Assembly (NCBI GenBank): GCA_037951165.1
Contig: JBBDHG010000126.1
Coordinates: 434,001-498,000, forward strand
Length of the DNA stretch: 64,000 nt
Direction: 5' to 3'
Source of the DNA: Lophius americanus
Lineage: Eukaryota; Chordata; Actinopteri; Lophiiformes; Lophiidae
Shown here: in pieces, positions 24,990 to 36,099 of the stretch
Layout of the letters: the number at the start of each line of letters is the position of its first letter
Numbering within the stretch: the first letter of the stretch is position 1
Notes under the pieces: model-generated
Told to the model about the DNA's origin: nothing
Seen by the model: the letters and a program-made list of their open reading frames with translations, nothing else
Database searches by the model: none
Position numbers and translations under genes: made by a program

Positions 24990-25115
24990 AAAACAATAGG
25001 ATAAGCCAAAACCTAACTTTGGGTAAAATGTTAATAAACTTGCTCACAAACAGACAAACCTGAAACAAACGAAACGCCCAGGAGTGAAAGCAAAACCTCT
25101 TTGGCAGAGTTAACG
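24990..25115 (-). repeat. R2 family repeat, short fragment
   Basis: The reverse complement reads CTCTGCCAAAGAGGTTTTGC, then a TTGTCTGTTTGTGAGCAAG block and TTTTACCCAAAGTTAGGTTT, matching the R2 head. Confidence 0.6.
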
Positions 25116-25119
25116 ACAA

Positions 25120-26510
25120 TCAGTGCGTACATCTGTGTGCAAATAAAGACGCCCAGTCGCCTGTCGCATAAAAAATGCAATGGTGCCCAGGTAGTCATCA
25201 AGTGACTTCTCTTAAGGCAAAGACACAGCAGAAAGTGAGCAGCAGCACTCAGGTAGGCTACAACACGTCACCACAGCCTCACAGAGGCAAGAAAGGTGAC
25301 AGATATTTTCTACCTCTAAAAGAAAAAACAGGCTTTAGTCCTGTGGTAGAAGCCTAGATTTGATCAGAAAATAACCGGAGAACCTCCAACTACCTTTGAG
25401 TTACGCCTCCATTTGTTTTTCTCTCAAGAGATTGGAAGCTGAAAGCATGATGTCTCCGGTGTTTACATCTCACCGAGCCTCACGCGTTCAACCACTTGAG
25501 TGCTTAAAGTGAAGTTTTGCTACATCATGTTTGTATTTTCCGCTCTGACCTTTCAGTTTAGTACAACACGTAGCAGCTAGGGAACTTTTCCTTAAAGAGT
25601 GACTAATACCTGCAGTGTGAGGGGAATGCGAGACATTTAATATTAATGCAGCGGTCCTTCATTGCTCATTTATTCAAGGCAACACCAACAGCTGAAGTAA
25701 ATAATACGAGTAACATTAAACTGTTTTGTGCCATTTCCTATGGAGTCCACTTTGGTGGACTGGATGTGGATTTTAGGTGATGTTCAAAAGCACGACCAAA
25801 AATACAGTAAATTTATAAGAACAAAATCAACTGTGGGCATTTGTTGATAATGGACCAAACATCATAATGCAGGGGAAATAAGCTTGAAACTGAAATTTTG
25901 AAAAAATTCTAAATTCCTAAAACAGACCACTTCCAAAAAACTAGGTAATACATAGCGAAAACTCATTCTTGAGTAAAACAGAGAAGATATCAGGCTGAAA
26001 ATGTAGGAGAAGAACGGTCCACAGAGTACAACATTCTCAGGTAAACCACAATGAATGACCTGGTTTTCATATGAAACTGTTAACTTTTGTTTAAGCAGCA
26101 TCATTTTGGAAACTGGCTCCAGGATGTAAACTTTCAAAAAAAGCCACCATTTCTGTCTCCGTGTAAACCGGCAGAACACAAGTCTTTGAAAACGGTGATG
26201 TCACAGCTCCACTTCACACATGCTGTCGTGAATTCAGCCTAGAAGCCGCGTACGAACCATCTCCTTTGCAGAATGGTTTCAAAAAAACACATTGAAACGT
26301 TAAGTTTGTTTCTAAAATGGTGTCATGGTCAAGGGTCCTTACAGATACAGATGGTTAAGAGGACAAATGAGGGACCGGGGAGGGAAACAGAGGACGTGTA
26401 AAGTGATAACGTCACAATGAAATAAACCTTCAAAATAAAGCAGGACAGCTGTAAGAATTATATATCCTTTTGAAACAAACACCAAACATCAAAACCATGA
26501 CAACAGACCA
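25120..26510. other. Non-coding stretch
   Basis: No gene recognised. A 105-codon minus-strand frame at 25862-26179 has no family resemblance. The segment around 25560-25690 is motif-dense and non-repetitive. Confidence 0.4.
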
Positions 26511-26518
26511 GTTGTCAC

Positions 26519-26606
26519 GGTTCATGGTTCTCTGAACAAAGACTATGAACCGTTTGTGTTCATAGTTTATGAACTGTGTTGTTCAGAGTCTTTGAACCAT
26601 TTATTA
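26519..26606 (+). repeat. Leading block of the 24-bp dyad minisatellite
   Basis: It contains CTATGAACCGTTTGTGTTCATAG plus an outer pair, CTCTGAACA and TGTTCAGAG, giving nested inverted repeats. It resembles the large array that resumes at about 27200 but is separated from it by about 590 bases of an unrelated repeat. Confidence 0.7.
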
Positions 26607-26609
26607 GGA

Positions 26610-27195
26610 ACTGTTATTGGGGAAAGGCTTGGACCCAAGTGCAGACACAGGACAGCGGAGGCACAGCAGGTGCAGTTAAAATATTAAAATAAATCAAAAA
26701 TAAGGCACGAGGAAAGAGTTTGGGGGAAAACAGTAAACAACTCAAAAAAACACCAGGAAACAACTTATGTGGAAAAAACACTTGGACACGGCTAGGACGA
26801 GTGAAGACATGTGGAAACATCAAACAATGAACTGGCACAGAAGGACCGCTGAGGACAGACTATATACACTGATGTAACGAGACAATGAGACACAGCTGAA
26901 GGGGAAACACAGGTGAACATGATGAACAATCACACCCGAGGAGATTAGACTCACAGGACAGACACAGAGGGGGGAAAGGAACACAAATGAAACACAAAAT
27001 GACTAGACTAAGAAGGAATAAGGAAATTAAGACAATAAACATTTAAACACAAAAAGGCAAAACAAAGGAAACATGAGAGGAAATGTAAAACTAACTAAAA
27101 ACATACATAACACTTTCAAAATAAAACCGGAACACAGACTAAAATGACAAACCTTCACAAAAAAATAAGACTAAATTAACACAAAGTCATGACAC
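26610..27195 (+). repeat. Dispersed repeat interrupting the minisatellite
   Basis: It begins with a CTTGGACCCAAGTGCAGACA motif and continues through an A-rich body with CTATATACACTGATG, GAGACAATGAGACACAGCTG and AACACAGGTGAAC, ending AAAGTCATGACACC. The same order of motifs occurs at 41280-41800. Similar short elements are frequent in fish genomes; I cannot assign the class. The TGTCACGG at 26514 and CATGACA at 27188 could be inverted termini, which would place the leading block inside the element. Confidence 0.55.
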
Positions 27196-27199
27196 CTTG

Positions 27200-28918
27200 T
27201 GTGTCTTTGAACCATTTGTGTTCATAGTCTTTGAACCATTTGTGTTCATAGTCTTTGAACCCTTTGTGTTCATATACTATGAACCATTTGTATTCATAGT
27301 TTAGGAACCATCAGTGTTCACAGTCTAAGAACCATTTGTGTTCATAGTCTTTGAAAAATCTGTGTTCATAGTCTTTGAACTATTTGTGTTCATAGTTTAG
27401 GAACCATTAGTGTTCATAGTCTTTAAACCATTTGTGTTCATAGTTTAGGAACCATTTGTGTTCATAGTCTAGGAACCATTTGTGTTCATAGACTAGGAAC
27501 CATTTGTGTTCATATACTATGAACCATTTGTGTTCCTAGTCTAGGAACCATTTGTGTTCATAGTCTAGGAACCATTTGTGTTCATAGTTTAGGAACCATT
27601 TGTGTTCCTATTCTAGGAATCATTTGTGTTCCTAGTCTAAGAACCATTTGTGTTCATAGTCTTTGAAAAATCTGTGTTCATAGTATTTGAACCATTTGTG
27701 TTCATAGTTTAGGAACCCTTAGTGTTCTTAGTCTTTGAACCATTTGTGTTCATAGTCTAGGAACCATTTGTGTTCATAGTCTAGGAACCATTTGTGTTCA
27801 TAGTTTAGGAACCATTTGTGTTAATATATTATGAACCATTTGTGTTCCTAGTCTAGGAACCATTTGTGTTCATAGTCTAGGAACCATTTTTGTTCATAGT
27901 CTAGGAACCATTTTTGTTCATAGTCTAGGAACCATTTTTGTTCATAGTTTAGGAACCATTTATGTTCATAGTCTAGGAACCATTTGTGTTCATAGTCTAG
28001 GAACAATTTGTGTTCATAGTCTAGGAGCCATTTGTGTTCATAGTCTAGGAACAATTTGTGTTCATAGTCTAGAAACCATTTGTGTTCATAGTCTTTGAAC
28101 CATTTGTGTTCCTAGTCTATGAACCATTTGTGTTCATAGTCTATGAACCATTTGTGTTCATAGTTTTGGAACCATTTGTGTTCCTAGTCTATGAACCATT
28201 TGTGTTCGTAGTTTAGGAACCATTAGTGTTCATAGTTTAGGAACCATTTGTGTTCCTAGTCTATGAACCATTTGTGTTCATAGTTTTGGAACCATTTGTG
28301 TTCCTAGTCTATGAACCATTTGTGTCCATTGTCTATGAACCATTTGCGTTCCTAGTCTAGGAACCATTTGTGTTCCTAGTCTATGAACCATTTGTGTCCA
28401 TTGTCTATGAACCATTTGCGTTCCTAGTCTAGTAACCATTTGTGTTCCTAGTCTAGGAACCATTTGTGTTCATAGTCTTTGAACAATTTATATTCATAGT
28501 TTAGGAACCATTTGTGTTCATAGTTTAGGAACCATTTGTGTTCATAGTCTTTGAAAAATTTGTGTTCATAGTCTTTGAACCATTTGTGTTCATAGTCTTT
28601 GAACTTTTTGTGTTTGTAGTTTAGGAACCATTAGTGTTCATAGTTTAGGAACCATTTCTGTTCCTAGTCTATGAACCATTTGTGTTCATAGTTTTGGAAC
28701 CATCTGTGTTCATAGTCTATTAACCATTTGTGTCCATTGTCTATGAGCCATTTGTGTCCATTGTCTATGAACCATTTGTGTTCCTAGTCTAGGAACCATT
28801 TGTGTTCCTAGTCTAGGAACCATTTGTGTTCCTAGTCTAGGCACCATTTGTGTTCATAGTTTAGGAACCATTTGTGTTCATAGTTTAGGAACCATTTGTG
28901 TTCATTGTCTATGAACCA
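27200..28918 (+). repeat. 24-bp minisatellite, about 71 units, no indels
   Basis: The consensus unit is GAACCATTTGTGTTCATAGTCTAG with substitutions. The register is kept for about 1.7 kb with no insertion or deletion that I can find: units at 27901, 27925 and 27949 are in phase with those at 27241 and 28861. Each unit has dyad symmetry, GTTCATAG-T-CTATGAAC, with alternative pairs such as GTTCCTAG and CTAGGAAC. Because 24 is divisible by 3, spurious repetitive frames appear on the minus strand (LDYEHKWF-type octapeptides). The array ends directly at the hAT relic. Confidence 0.95.
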
Positions 28919-28959
28919 TTGGAACTCCTGCATGGGAGCTGAGAGTGGCATGACTGGAA

Positions 28960-29950
28960 ATAACCTTTCAACCGGATGACTAGTACGCCGAAAAATGTGG
29001 CATTCGAAAATCCCATTGAGGAGTGGAGAATCGCCCTGACCGCTGTTGTGTGCGTCTCCACCGACAACGCATCAAACATCAAAGAATCATTCAAGACCCT
29101 CCCGGCAGCACCCCGGATCAGCCGCTTCGGACTTTGCAAAAGGAAAAGGCATAGAAAATCGATGAAGTGGATGCAGCAGTCAGGGCTTGCAGAAATATTG
29201 TCCAAGGGATCAGCCGCTGCTGGAAGAGAAGAAGGGAACTGGAAAAATGCAAGCAGAAATGAACCTCCCTCACTCACCCTCGTATAGGATGTTGTGACTA
29301 TGTGGGGATCCACTTATGGCACGGTTTCGAGGTGTGTACGTATATGTACTTAGTACACATCACATTTCCTACATACTTCTCACAAACCTATAAATCATGA
29401 ACATCTTTCTAACTTCTAAACCCATGATGTACTTGCGGGTTTGTCGAACAATATACTTCAGTGGCAGCAACTCTCACGACTGACAGAAACTTGAGACACC
29501 TTGTGCTTAAAGGGACCGATATCTCCAACCTCAACGACACGGCTGAAGTGCTTAAGTCACTCGGAGCATTCAACGCCTACCTGGCCGCAGAAAACTGCAT
29601 CACAATCTCCGTCCTGAGACCAGACCTTCGGCATCGGCCTGAATCCTCCATGGCAGTAGAAGATGAAGAGAGCAACCTGGTCAGCAGCATGAAAAAGCTG
29701 TCCGCCATGATCTGCAGGCGCGATATGATGATCCAGACATGGCTGCTGTGATGAACTGAAAATGGTGCAAAACCCATGAGAGAGATTCCCAGGCTGGCCA
29801 AATTTTGAAGAATGATCCTGTGCATACCTGCCACTAAAGTCTTGTCTGAAAGAGTTTTCAGCTCCTCAGGGAACATTCAGACTGCATCTGGTCCTGCTTG
29901 AAGTAAGAAAAGTTGAACATGCTTCTGTTCCTGCACAAGAGAGACACAAT
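28960..29950 (+). pseudogene. hAT transposase relic (ZBED-like), C-terminal half
   Basis: The frame from 28976 gives ALTAVVCVSTDNASNIKESF, with the TDNASN signature of the RNase H-like fold of hAT transposases, and a DVVTMWGSTYGTV stretch corresponding to the D-x-x-T-R-W-N-S-T-Y motif. A second frame from 29461 gives TDRNLRHLVLKGTDISNLND and EVLKSLGAFNAYLAAE, the helical insertion region. Near 29835-29950 LSERVFSSSGNI and NMLLFLHKR correspond to the hAT dimerisation end (S-E-R-x-F-S-x-x-G; N-x-L-x-F-L-x-K-N). The N-terminal BED finger is absent and stops and frameshifts separate the pieces. It is non-functional. Confidence 0.85.
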
Positions 29951-29954
29951 ATTT

Positions 29955-30560
29955 AACCAGGGACGTGCGGTCAGGTCATCATCGAAAGTAAAAAACAATA
30001 ATGATGAAATAGAAATAAATATTAATATTTGTTCTACTGATATGTGCTATAAATGTAATTTCTGTATGTTTCCAATCATTTCGTTTCATTTTTTATAATC
30101 AAAATTGCTGACTTTTTGTGTTTCCTGTTCAAACAGAGAGGAGAAGCAGCTTTGAGCTGAGCCTCATCTCAGATTCAGTCCCTCACAAACTGGGTCGAGC
30201 CTTTTGCTTTCTCACTGTTTTTCACGAATGCAATTTTTGTAGACACTCTTATTATGTCCACACTTTCTGTAGAATAGCTCATGTATTTCACATATTTTGA
30301 AATGTGTGTTTAACATATTTGTGTTGAACATATTTAGCGTTGCTGATCCGACATAAAACCGTAATGAAGAAGCAGGAGTTGAGGCAGCAGCACCTCTCCC
30401 TCCCTGAAGGGGGCGTGCTGAGCCCATGGGTTTATGCTGGTTCTGCTGTTTCTCTTCTTCTATGCAAAGACAAAATCGGAGTCAAGTTCACTAAAGTAGT
30501 CCTTTTTATTAGGTTTTGCTCTGACTTCAAAAATTGAAGATTCTATAGTTAAGCCATTCA
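29955..30560 (+). repeat. hAT-associated dispersed repeat
   Basis: It starts CAGGGACGTGCGGTCAGGTC and includes AAATTGCTGACTTTTTGTGT, GAGCTGAGCCTCATCTCAG and GGGGGCGTGCTGAGCCCATG. I recognise this as a non-coding repeat common in fish, here directly downstream of the hAT relic. It may be the same element's 3' part or a separate non-autonomous one. Confidence 0.5.
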
Positions 30561-30876
30561 TTACTACATTTTTCCAATGAACCTTTAATTTTGTCTATAT
30601 TTTGTTTCATTCATTTTTTTCATATATAATTGAAAATATTTTGAAAACAAAAATTTAAGAAGAATAACGATGAACGTTCTTTTTAACAGAAAAAAACACA
30701 TTTGAGATTTTGTCTAATTTCTTAAGTCTTTTTTTTTTTAAAACCTATGATTGCTAGGATTTTGTGTGAATTGTAGAGTAGCGATGGCAAATCAAGAACA
30801 CACAAAGGTGCAGAGCAAAAGCACTCGTTCTCTGAGCTGACACAAATTTAAAGTTCTTCTTGGCCAAATATGTACC

Positions 30877-30881
<5 letters not shown>

Positions 30882-30908
<27 letters not shown>
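30882..30908 (+). repeat. (TG)n microsatellite
   Basis: An uninterrupted TG run. Confidence 0.95.
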
Positions 30909-30909
<1 letters not shown>

Positions 30910-31369
30910 GAGAATTCTGGTATGAGATATGAAACACATCCAGTAGTCAGTGTGCAAGCTGGCAATGAAATGGTGAATTGAAGTTACTGTATCGGGTTCG
31001 AATGTTTGTAAATCTGACTCTTTAAGGGTCAGAACCTCACCTGCCACACACACTTAAATGTGAGAGAAAACAGGAAAACTTTAAAATATGCAGATCAAAA
31101 ATGATTTGCAATAATTGTATTTGGTTGTTTTTGAAGAGAGAGACAAACAAGTTAGAGACTAAAGTCAATATGCATTCCAAGTGATCGCCTTCTTATAGAA
31201 AAATGATTGATAAACATCGTGACGATGTGGTTAACGTAATATTTTTTGCCATGATAATGGTATTTTAGAAATTTGAGATCGTGACAGCCGCAGGGTCAGT
31301 ACCAGCCCTTGGGGTCTACATTGTCGTTGGGTCCTTGAGCTGGACCCTGAACCCTAATTTATCTCCATG

Positions 31370-31800
31370 AAGCCACAAATCGGTCAAGATAACACAATTG
31401 CTCAAAAACTACTTCATGGATCATTTTCAAATGTTACAGCCACATAGACCTTAGTATGAGGAAGAACTGGATTGATTCGGGGGAAGGTCGTTTGTATATT
31501 TCTGAAAAAAGGGGGAACCTTTTCTCGAAATGTTTTGGGGCCATAATTTTTAAACATTGGTCCGATTTATTCCAAATTTGCTTCACATGAGTAAGCTCAA
31601 AGTTATCGCTCTTGTATATTCTATATGTTACTCTAATTGTTTATACTTTACTCACTGTGGGGAGCTTTGTCAATGAAAACTATGTTTTTCAGCCATAACT
31701 TAACATTTAATTTGAGGATTTTGTTTGAGGATTTGAGGTTGTGCAATGCAGGAGATTGGGAGGTTCCGGGAATATCCCGTCGGACAGCATAGGCTTAGTT
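31370..31800 (+). repeat. R1 family repeat, full-length-like copy
   Basis: It has the head (AATTGCTCAAAAACTACTTC), CATAGACCTTAGTATGAGG, AAGAACTGGATTGATTCGGG, a CCATAATTTTTAAACATTGG block, and a tail reading GTGCAATGCAGGAGATTGGG followed by AGGTTCCGGGAATATCCC. Confidence 0.75.
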
Positions 31801-31934
31801 TTTCTATGTTGTCGTACTTGCATAATTATATTTAACAAATAAAGGATTCCTCCTCCTCTTCATCAGGGGTATGCTAGTCTTACGAGGAAGAGTGTGCTAC
31901 AGTGGAGCCGTAACTCTGGAAAAGGATCCGCAGT

Positions 31935-32482
31935 GTAGTGTGTAACTGTGTGAAACTGTGTGTAATGTTGTGTAACTATGTGTAACTGTGTGAAACTGTG
32001 TGTAATGTTGTGTAACTGTGTGTAACTGTGTGTAATGTTGTGTAACTGTGTGTAATGTTGTGTAACTGTGTGTAACTGTGTGACACTGTGTGTAACTGTG
32101 TGTAACTGTGTGTAATGTTGTGTAACTGTGTGTAACTGTGTGTAACTGTGTGTAACTGTGTGACACTGTGTGTTATGTTGTGTAACTGTGTGTAACTGTG
32201 TGTAATGTTGTGTAACTGTGTGTAACTGTGTGTAACTGTGTGTAACTGTGTGTTACTGTGTAATGTTGTGTAACTGTGTGAAACTGTGTGTAATGTTGTG
32301 TAACTGTGTGTAACTGTGTGAAACTGTGTGTAATGTTGTGTAACTGTGTGTAACTGTGTGTAATGTTGTGTAACTGTGTGTAACTGTGTGTAACTGTGTG
32401 TAACTGTGTGATACTGTGTGTAATGGTGTGTAACTGTGTGTAATGTTGTGTAACTGTATAACTGTGTGTAACTGTGTGTATT
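31935..32482 (+). repeat. 10-bp minisatellite (TGTAACTGTG)n
   Basis: About 55 units of TGTAACTGTG with variants TGTAATGTTG, TGAAACTGTG and TGACACTGTG. The variants themselves recur in a higher-order pattern (runs of two or three consensus units followed by TGTAATGTTG). Long minus-strand frames with HTVTHSYTQL repeats arise only because three 10-bp units make ten codons. Confidence 0.95.
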
Positions 32483-32499
32483 TGGCAGTGCCAGGACAG

Positions 32500-34085
32500 C
32501 GTCTGTGCATAATAGAACTGCAGCGGTACCACCACTCATTTTTTATTCAGGTTCTGGAAGCCCATCTCACTAGCGGTGCCACCACCTGTGTGATGTTGAA
32601 GCAGGAGGTGGTAGCCTGTTAGGTGTTCGGTACATCTGGACCGCACTTGTATAATATTCCTGGAGCATCAGCTTTGAGGCGCACAGTCGAGCGGTACCAC
32701 TCTAACTCTCTGGTACAGAAAGCCTCAACTCCAGATGGTGAAACTTTTGTTTTTTACTGTAACGGCTGTGAGAAGCAGCTAATATGAATAATAATTGTGT
32801 TTATATAGAACCGTTGAAAACAGAGTTTACAAAGGGTTTTGGCCGCAGAGCAAAGGCAGTAAAATATAATATGCAGGCGGAAGGACAAAGATCATAGAAC
32901 AGGGGACTTTGACATTCAAAGACAACATTAAAAAGCAACAAGAAAAATGAGGGGAACAATTGAGAGATTAAAAGATAATGAAATGACCAATAACAGGAGA
33001 ATAAAAGAAAATAAAAAAGGACAACATCACATCTATAGAAACGGTGAATATTCCTCCTGGTTAATAAAATAGTGTTGGACCGATTGGTTAAAATTAGAAG
33101 GCAGTTAACGAGACAAAGCATCTATTATTTCTTTTTTAGATCTGATAGTTTTTTATCATGTTTTTCCTGTTCTCATAGAATACCTGTAAGCGTGTATTTA
33201 CCAATACCATCTGCGTTTATTTTTCTTGCAGTCCGTCTTTAACTCTTAGGGTGGCTTCTTTTAGCCGGGGCTGTGGTGTTCCCGTACTTTTCTTGGTTGT
33301 TTGGGGTGAAACGGTGTCCAGGACAGACTGACAGGAGTTGTTAGACCAGCTCCTTTTTGTTGAAATAGGAATAAAAGCAGTTCAAAAGGCATTGTTGAAG
33401 AGCTCAGAAAATTTGCAAGCGGTGAAAAACGCAATGTTGGACGGTCGTACTGATTTTATAAGGTAAGTGGTTTAAAACTATGTGGAATGAAATTGCTTTA
33501 TGGTCCGACACACAGATTTACTTCGTCTTGTGACCCTTAAAATGTCTGCAAAATCAATCATGAGGGCAACAGTCAATTCATATCATGTCCTTACTTGTTT
33601 GGGTGTAATATAAATACACTCCATGAGAAATAAGGACTGTCATACCTGGAAGGTACGCTGAGTTTGAACTGTCATTCAAAGGTAATGTTGTATTAATCTA
33701 GTAATAAAACTCTGTGTGAGCAGTAAAAAGTGGAAGACGGAGGCAAAAGTCATTTATTGTACATTCCTCCTCCACAGTTAACATTTCTACTCAACCAGGA
33801 AAAAAAAACTCTCATTTTAATTTAAAGTCTTATTTGCAAGGGTTTTGTTGTCAAGATAAGCAGCAGCACTAATAAAGTTATTTTGCGTGTAACATTACTG
33901 CTGACACAAATGCCTACAGTCTGCTCTTTAGATGTTAAATTCATTGCACTTCAGGGATTACCCAGATCCCTTTGGGTCCAGCAAGTGTCTTTGAAAGTCA
34001 TCCAGCAGAAAAAACAACACAACAGACATGGATGAAATATAAAAATACTTAGCAATGAATGCAATTATTTCCTATGTGGTTGGAT
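32500..34085. other. Non-coding stretch
   Basis: No gene recognised. The A-rich segment 32785-33010 resembles a LINE 3' tail but without a diagnostic motif. Confidence 0.35.
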
Positions 34086-34094
34086 GACACTATA

Positions 34095-34205
34095 AAATAC
34101 AAGGAGGTTAGGTTTTACCTTTTTCTGTCTGTTAAAAAGATTACAAAAAAACTAAAGGACGGATTTGCATGAATTTTTACCCAGATATAGGATTTGGCAT
34201 ATCCT
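34095..34205 (+). repeat. R2 family repeat, fragment
   Basis: GGAGGTTAGGTTTTACC, then AACTAAAGGACGGATTTGC and TTTTTACCCAGATATAGGAT match the R2 head region. Confidence 0.55.
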
Positions 34206-34214
34206 ATATATGAT

Positions 34215-34620
34215 TAACCTTCGGCGACATACCGCCATGACATCAGCTTGGCTGCTGTTGTGCCTGGGCGGCGGTTTGAGTATGATCAACCTCGGGGGTC
34301 TCCTCCCAGTTGGACCATGCTGCACGACTTCCTAAGGGAGTCGTCCAAAAAGGAATCCTGATCAGATGCCTGAACCACCTCAACTGGTTCCTTTCAACAT
34401 GAAGGAGGATCAGCTTATATCTGAGGCTGAGCCCAGCCACCCTTCAAAGGAAGCTCGTTTAAGCCGCTTGTATCCTTGACCTCATTCTTTTGGTCTCTAC
34501 CAAAAACCCATGACCAGAGGTGGGGGTTGTAACGTTGATGGACCGGTAGATTGAGAGCTTTGCCTTAGGACTGGTCCATGGTCCATTTCCCCATCACTGG
34601 AGAACAAGACATAAAGATAC
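34215..34620 (-). mobile_element. Rex3/RTE-like LINE ORF end, relic
   Basis: The minus strand reads LLHVERNQLRWFRHLIRIPF, which corresponds to the conserved segment VERSQLRWFGHLxRMPPGRL near the end of a fish non-LTR retrotransposon reverse transcriptase. A GSRAAWSNWEETPEVDHT stretch follows, standing where the family has ACPTGRRPRGRPRT. On the plus strand 34455-34570 (CGCTTGTATCCTTGACCTC, GTAGATTGAGAGCTTTGCC) also matches this family read backwards. Truncated and frame-broken; the family name is tentative. Confidence 0.65.
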
Positions 34621-34624
34621 CTAA

Positions 34625-35152
34625 ACCCCATTGCTTGAATATACATAATACTACGTGCAGACCTACTATTTAATGTATTTATTGTTTTGTGCAGTTTTAA
34701 ACACAGAAATATTTATCCCGCTGTTACCATTCTGTTGATGATTATAAATAAACTCTTCAGCCAGAAATCCACTCTTTTTCTGCTAAAGATCAAATTGATG
34801 TAAATACAAAATTAAGTAGAAATTTAATTTGTAGAAGTATTCTGCTTTTTACAGAGTTTTGGTAAATTAGCTTTAAAGTACGCCAGTGGAGAGTGTTGGT
34901 TGACGTGATACGTGGCCATGGAAAAATACATAAGCAGAAATGTTTGTACAACTTTTTCTGGTGCTTCACACAAACTCAGCTTTACTGGATTTACTAGATT
35001 GTTTTTTTCTGACTGAAATAGAGACGAAAAGTCATAAAAGATTCTGCTAATGCTGACAGAGCATTAATTTTTTTATTTAACAAATGGTTCAATAAAAAAA
35101 TATTTAGATTAAGTTTATTGCATTTGCTGAATTACTTTTATTATTATTATTA

Positions 35153-35189
<37 letters not shown>

Positions 35190-35300
35190 CCTTGTATGTG
35201 GTAAAATCAATTAAATGGACAAATGAAAGACGTCCATACTTCCATACTGCTGTCAAGAAATATGTGATAGAGGTTAGATTTGGTTTGTATACGCACCGAT
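34625..35300. other. Non-coding stretch with an (ATT)n microsatellite
   Basis: The trinucleotide run (TTA/ATT) covers about 35138-35190 and gives a poly-Asn frame on the minus strand. No gene seen. Confidence 0.6.
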
Positions 35301-35302
35301 CT

Positions 35303-35790
35303 TCCATAATATTATAACCACTGACAGGTGACGTCAGACTAACGTCAGACTAACATTGATTATCTCAATGGCGCCTGTCAGTTTTTGGGATATATTAGAC
35401 AGCAAGAGAAGAGAGAGGTGCAGAAGTTGTCCTGGTGTTGACGTGTTGGAACGAGGAGAAATGGGTCAGCTTAAGGATTTGACAAGCTTTGACAAGGTCA
35501 GATTGTGACGGCTAGATGACATGGGTCAGAGCATCTCCAGAACTCTAGGTTTTGTCAGATGTCTCCAGTCTGTAAAGTGTTCTAAGGAAAGACAAATGCA
35601 GGGTAATGGGATGCCTGAGGCTCAGTGATGCCCATTCGGAGCGAAGTCTAGATTGTTGACAGAACTATTGCTGCTTTTGAAAGACAGGTATCAGAACAAA
35701 CAATGACATTACAAACATGTTTTTTATGCAAAAACGGGACCTTAACAATACGATGCGGCTAGTTTTAATGTTATGGCTCTTAGAATGTGG
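35303..35790 (+). mobile_element. Internally deleted Tc1-like element (MITE-like)
   Basis: The 5' terminus ATAATATTATAACCACTGAC and the 3' terminus (TTTTAATGTTATGGCTCT region at about 35765-35780) bracket a copy of under 500 bases. Coding remnants include GGTCAGCTTAAGGATTTGAC, GACTTGACAAGG-like sequence and GGGTCAGAGCATCTCCAGAA. The catalytic half is deleted. Confidence 0.7.
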
Positions 35791-36095
35791 ATTATTTGTA
35801 AGACTCAGTTGATGATATTTGACAGAAAATTTTGAAACAAAAAAAGAAGCTAAAGAAGAAAAACATTTACATTTTTTTAACGCCATCTGTTTTGATCCTA
35901 CTTTAAAGTTCAATTGATTTCTATTTATTATTTAAGATTATGGGAACTCGGACGAAAAGGTTATTTTAATGTTTCCCCAGCTGTTGATGCACATACACAT
36001 TCTGGAGGAAAAGCCCAACTGTTTTAGTTCAGGACCAGCATTCTCTCAAAGAGGACTGCCAGGGTTCCAGAAGATCAAAAACCCAGTTTCCTAAA
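35791..36095. other. Non-coding stretch, nothing recognised
   Basis: No gene seen between the Tc1 relic and the hAT-like element. Confidence 0.4.
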
Positions 36096-36099
36096 ACTC

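Noticed and set aside
27848..28463. Octapeptide-repeat frames on the minus strand (LDYEHKWF-type, RLGTQMV-type)
   Set aside because: The 24-bp repeat length is divisible by three, so any stop-free unit gives a long frame. There is no start context or conservation of one frame.
27200..28918. CRISPR-like regular spacing
   Set aside because: The units are directly contiguous without unique spacers, and the context is eukaryotic.
28909..29313. 134-codon minus-strand frame
   Set aside because: It is antisense to the hAT transposase relic, whose sense strand has recognisable motifs.
31976..32539. 187-codon minus-strand frame of HTVTHSYTQL repeats
   Set aside because: It is an automatic result of a 10-bp tandem repeat (three units equal ten codons); other frames across the array are open as well.
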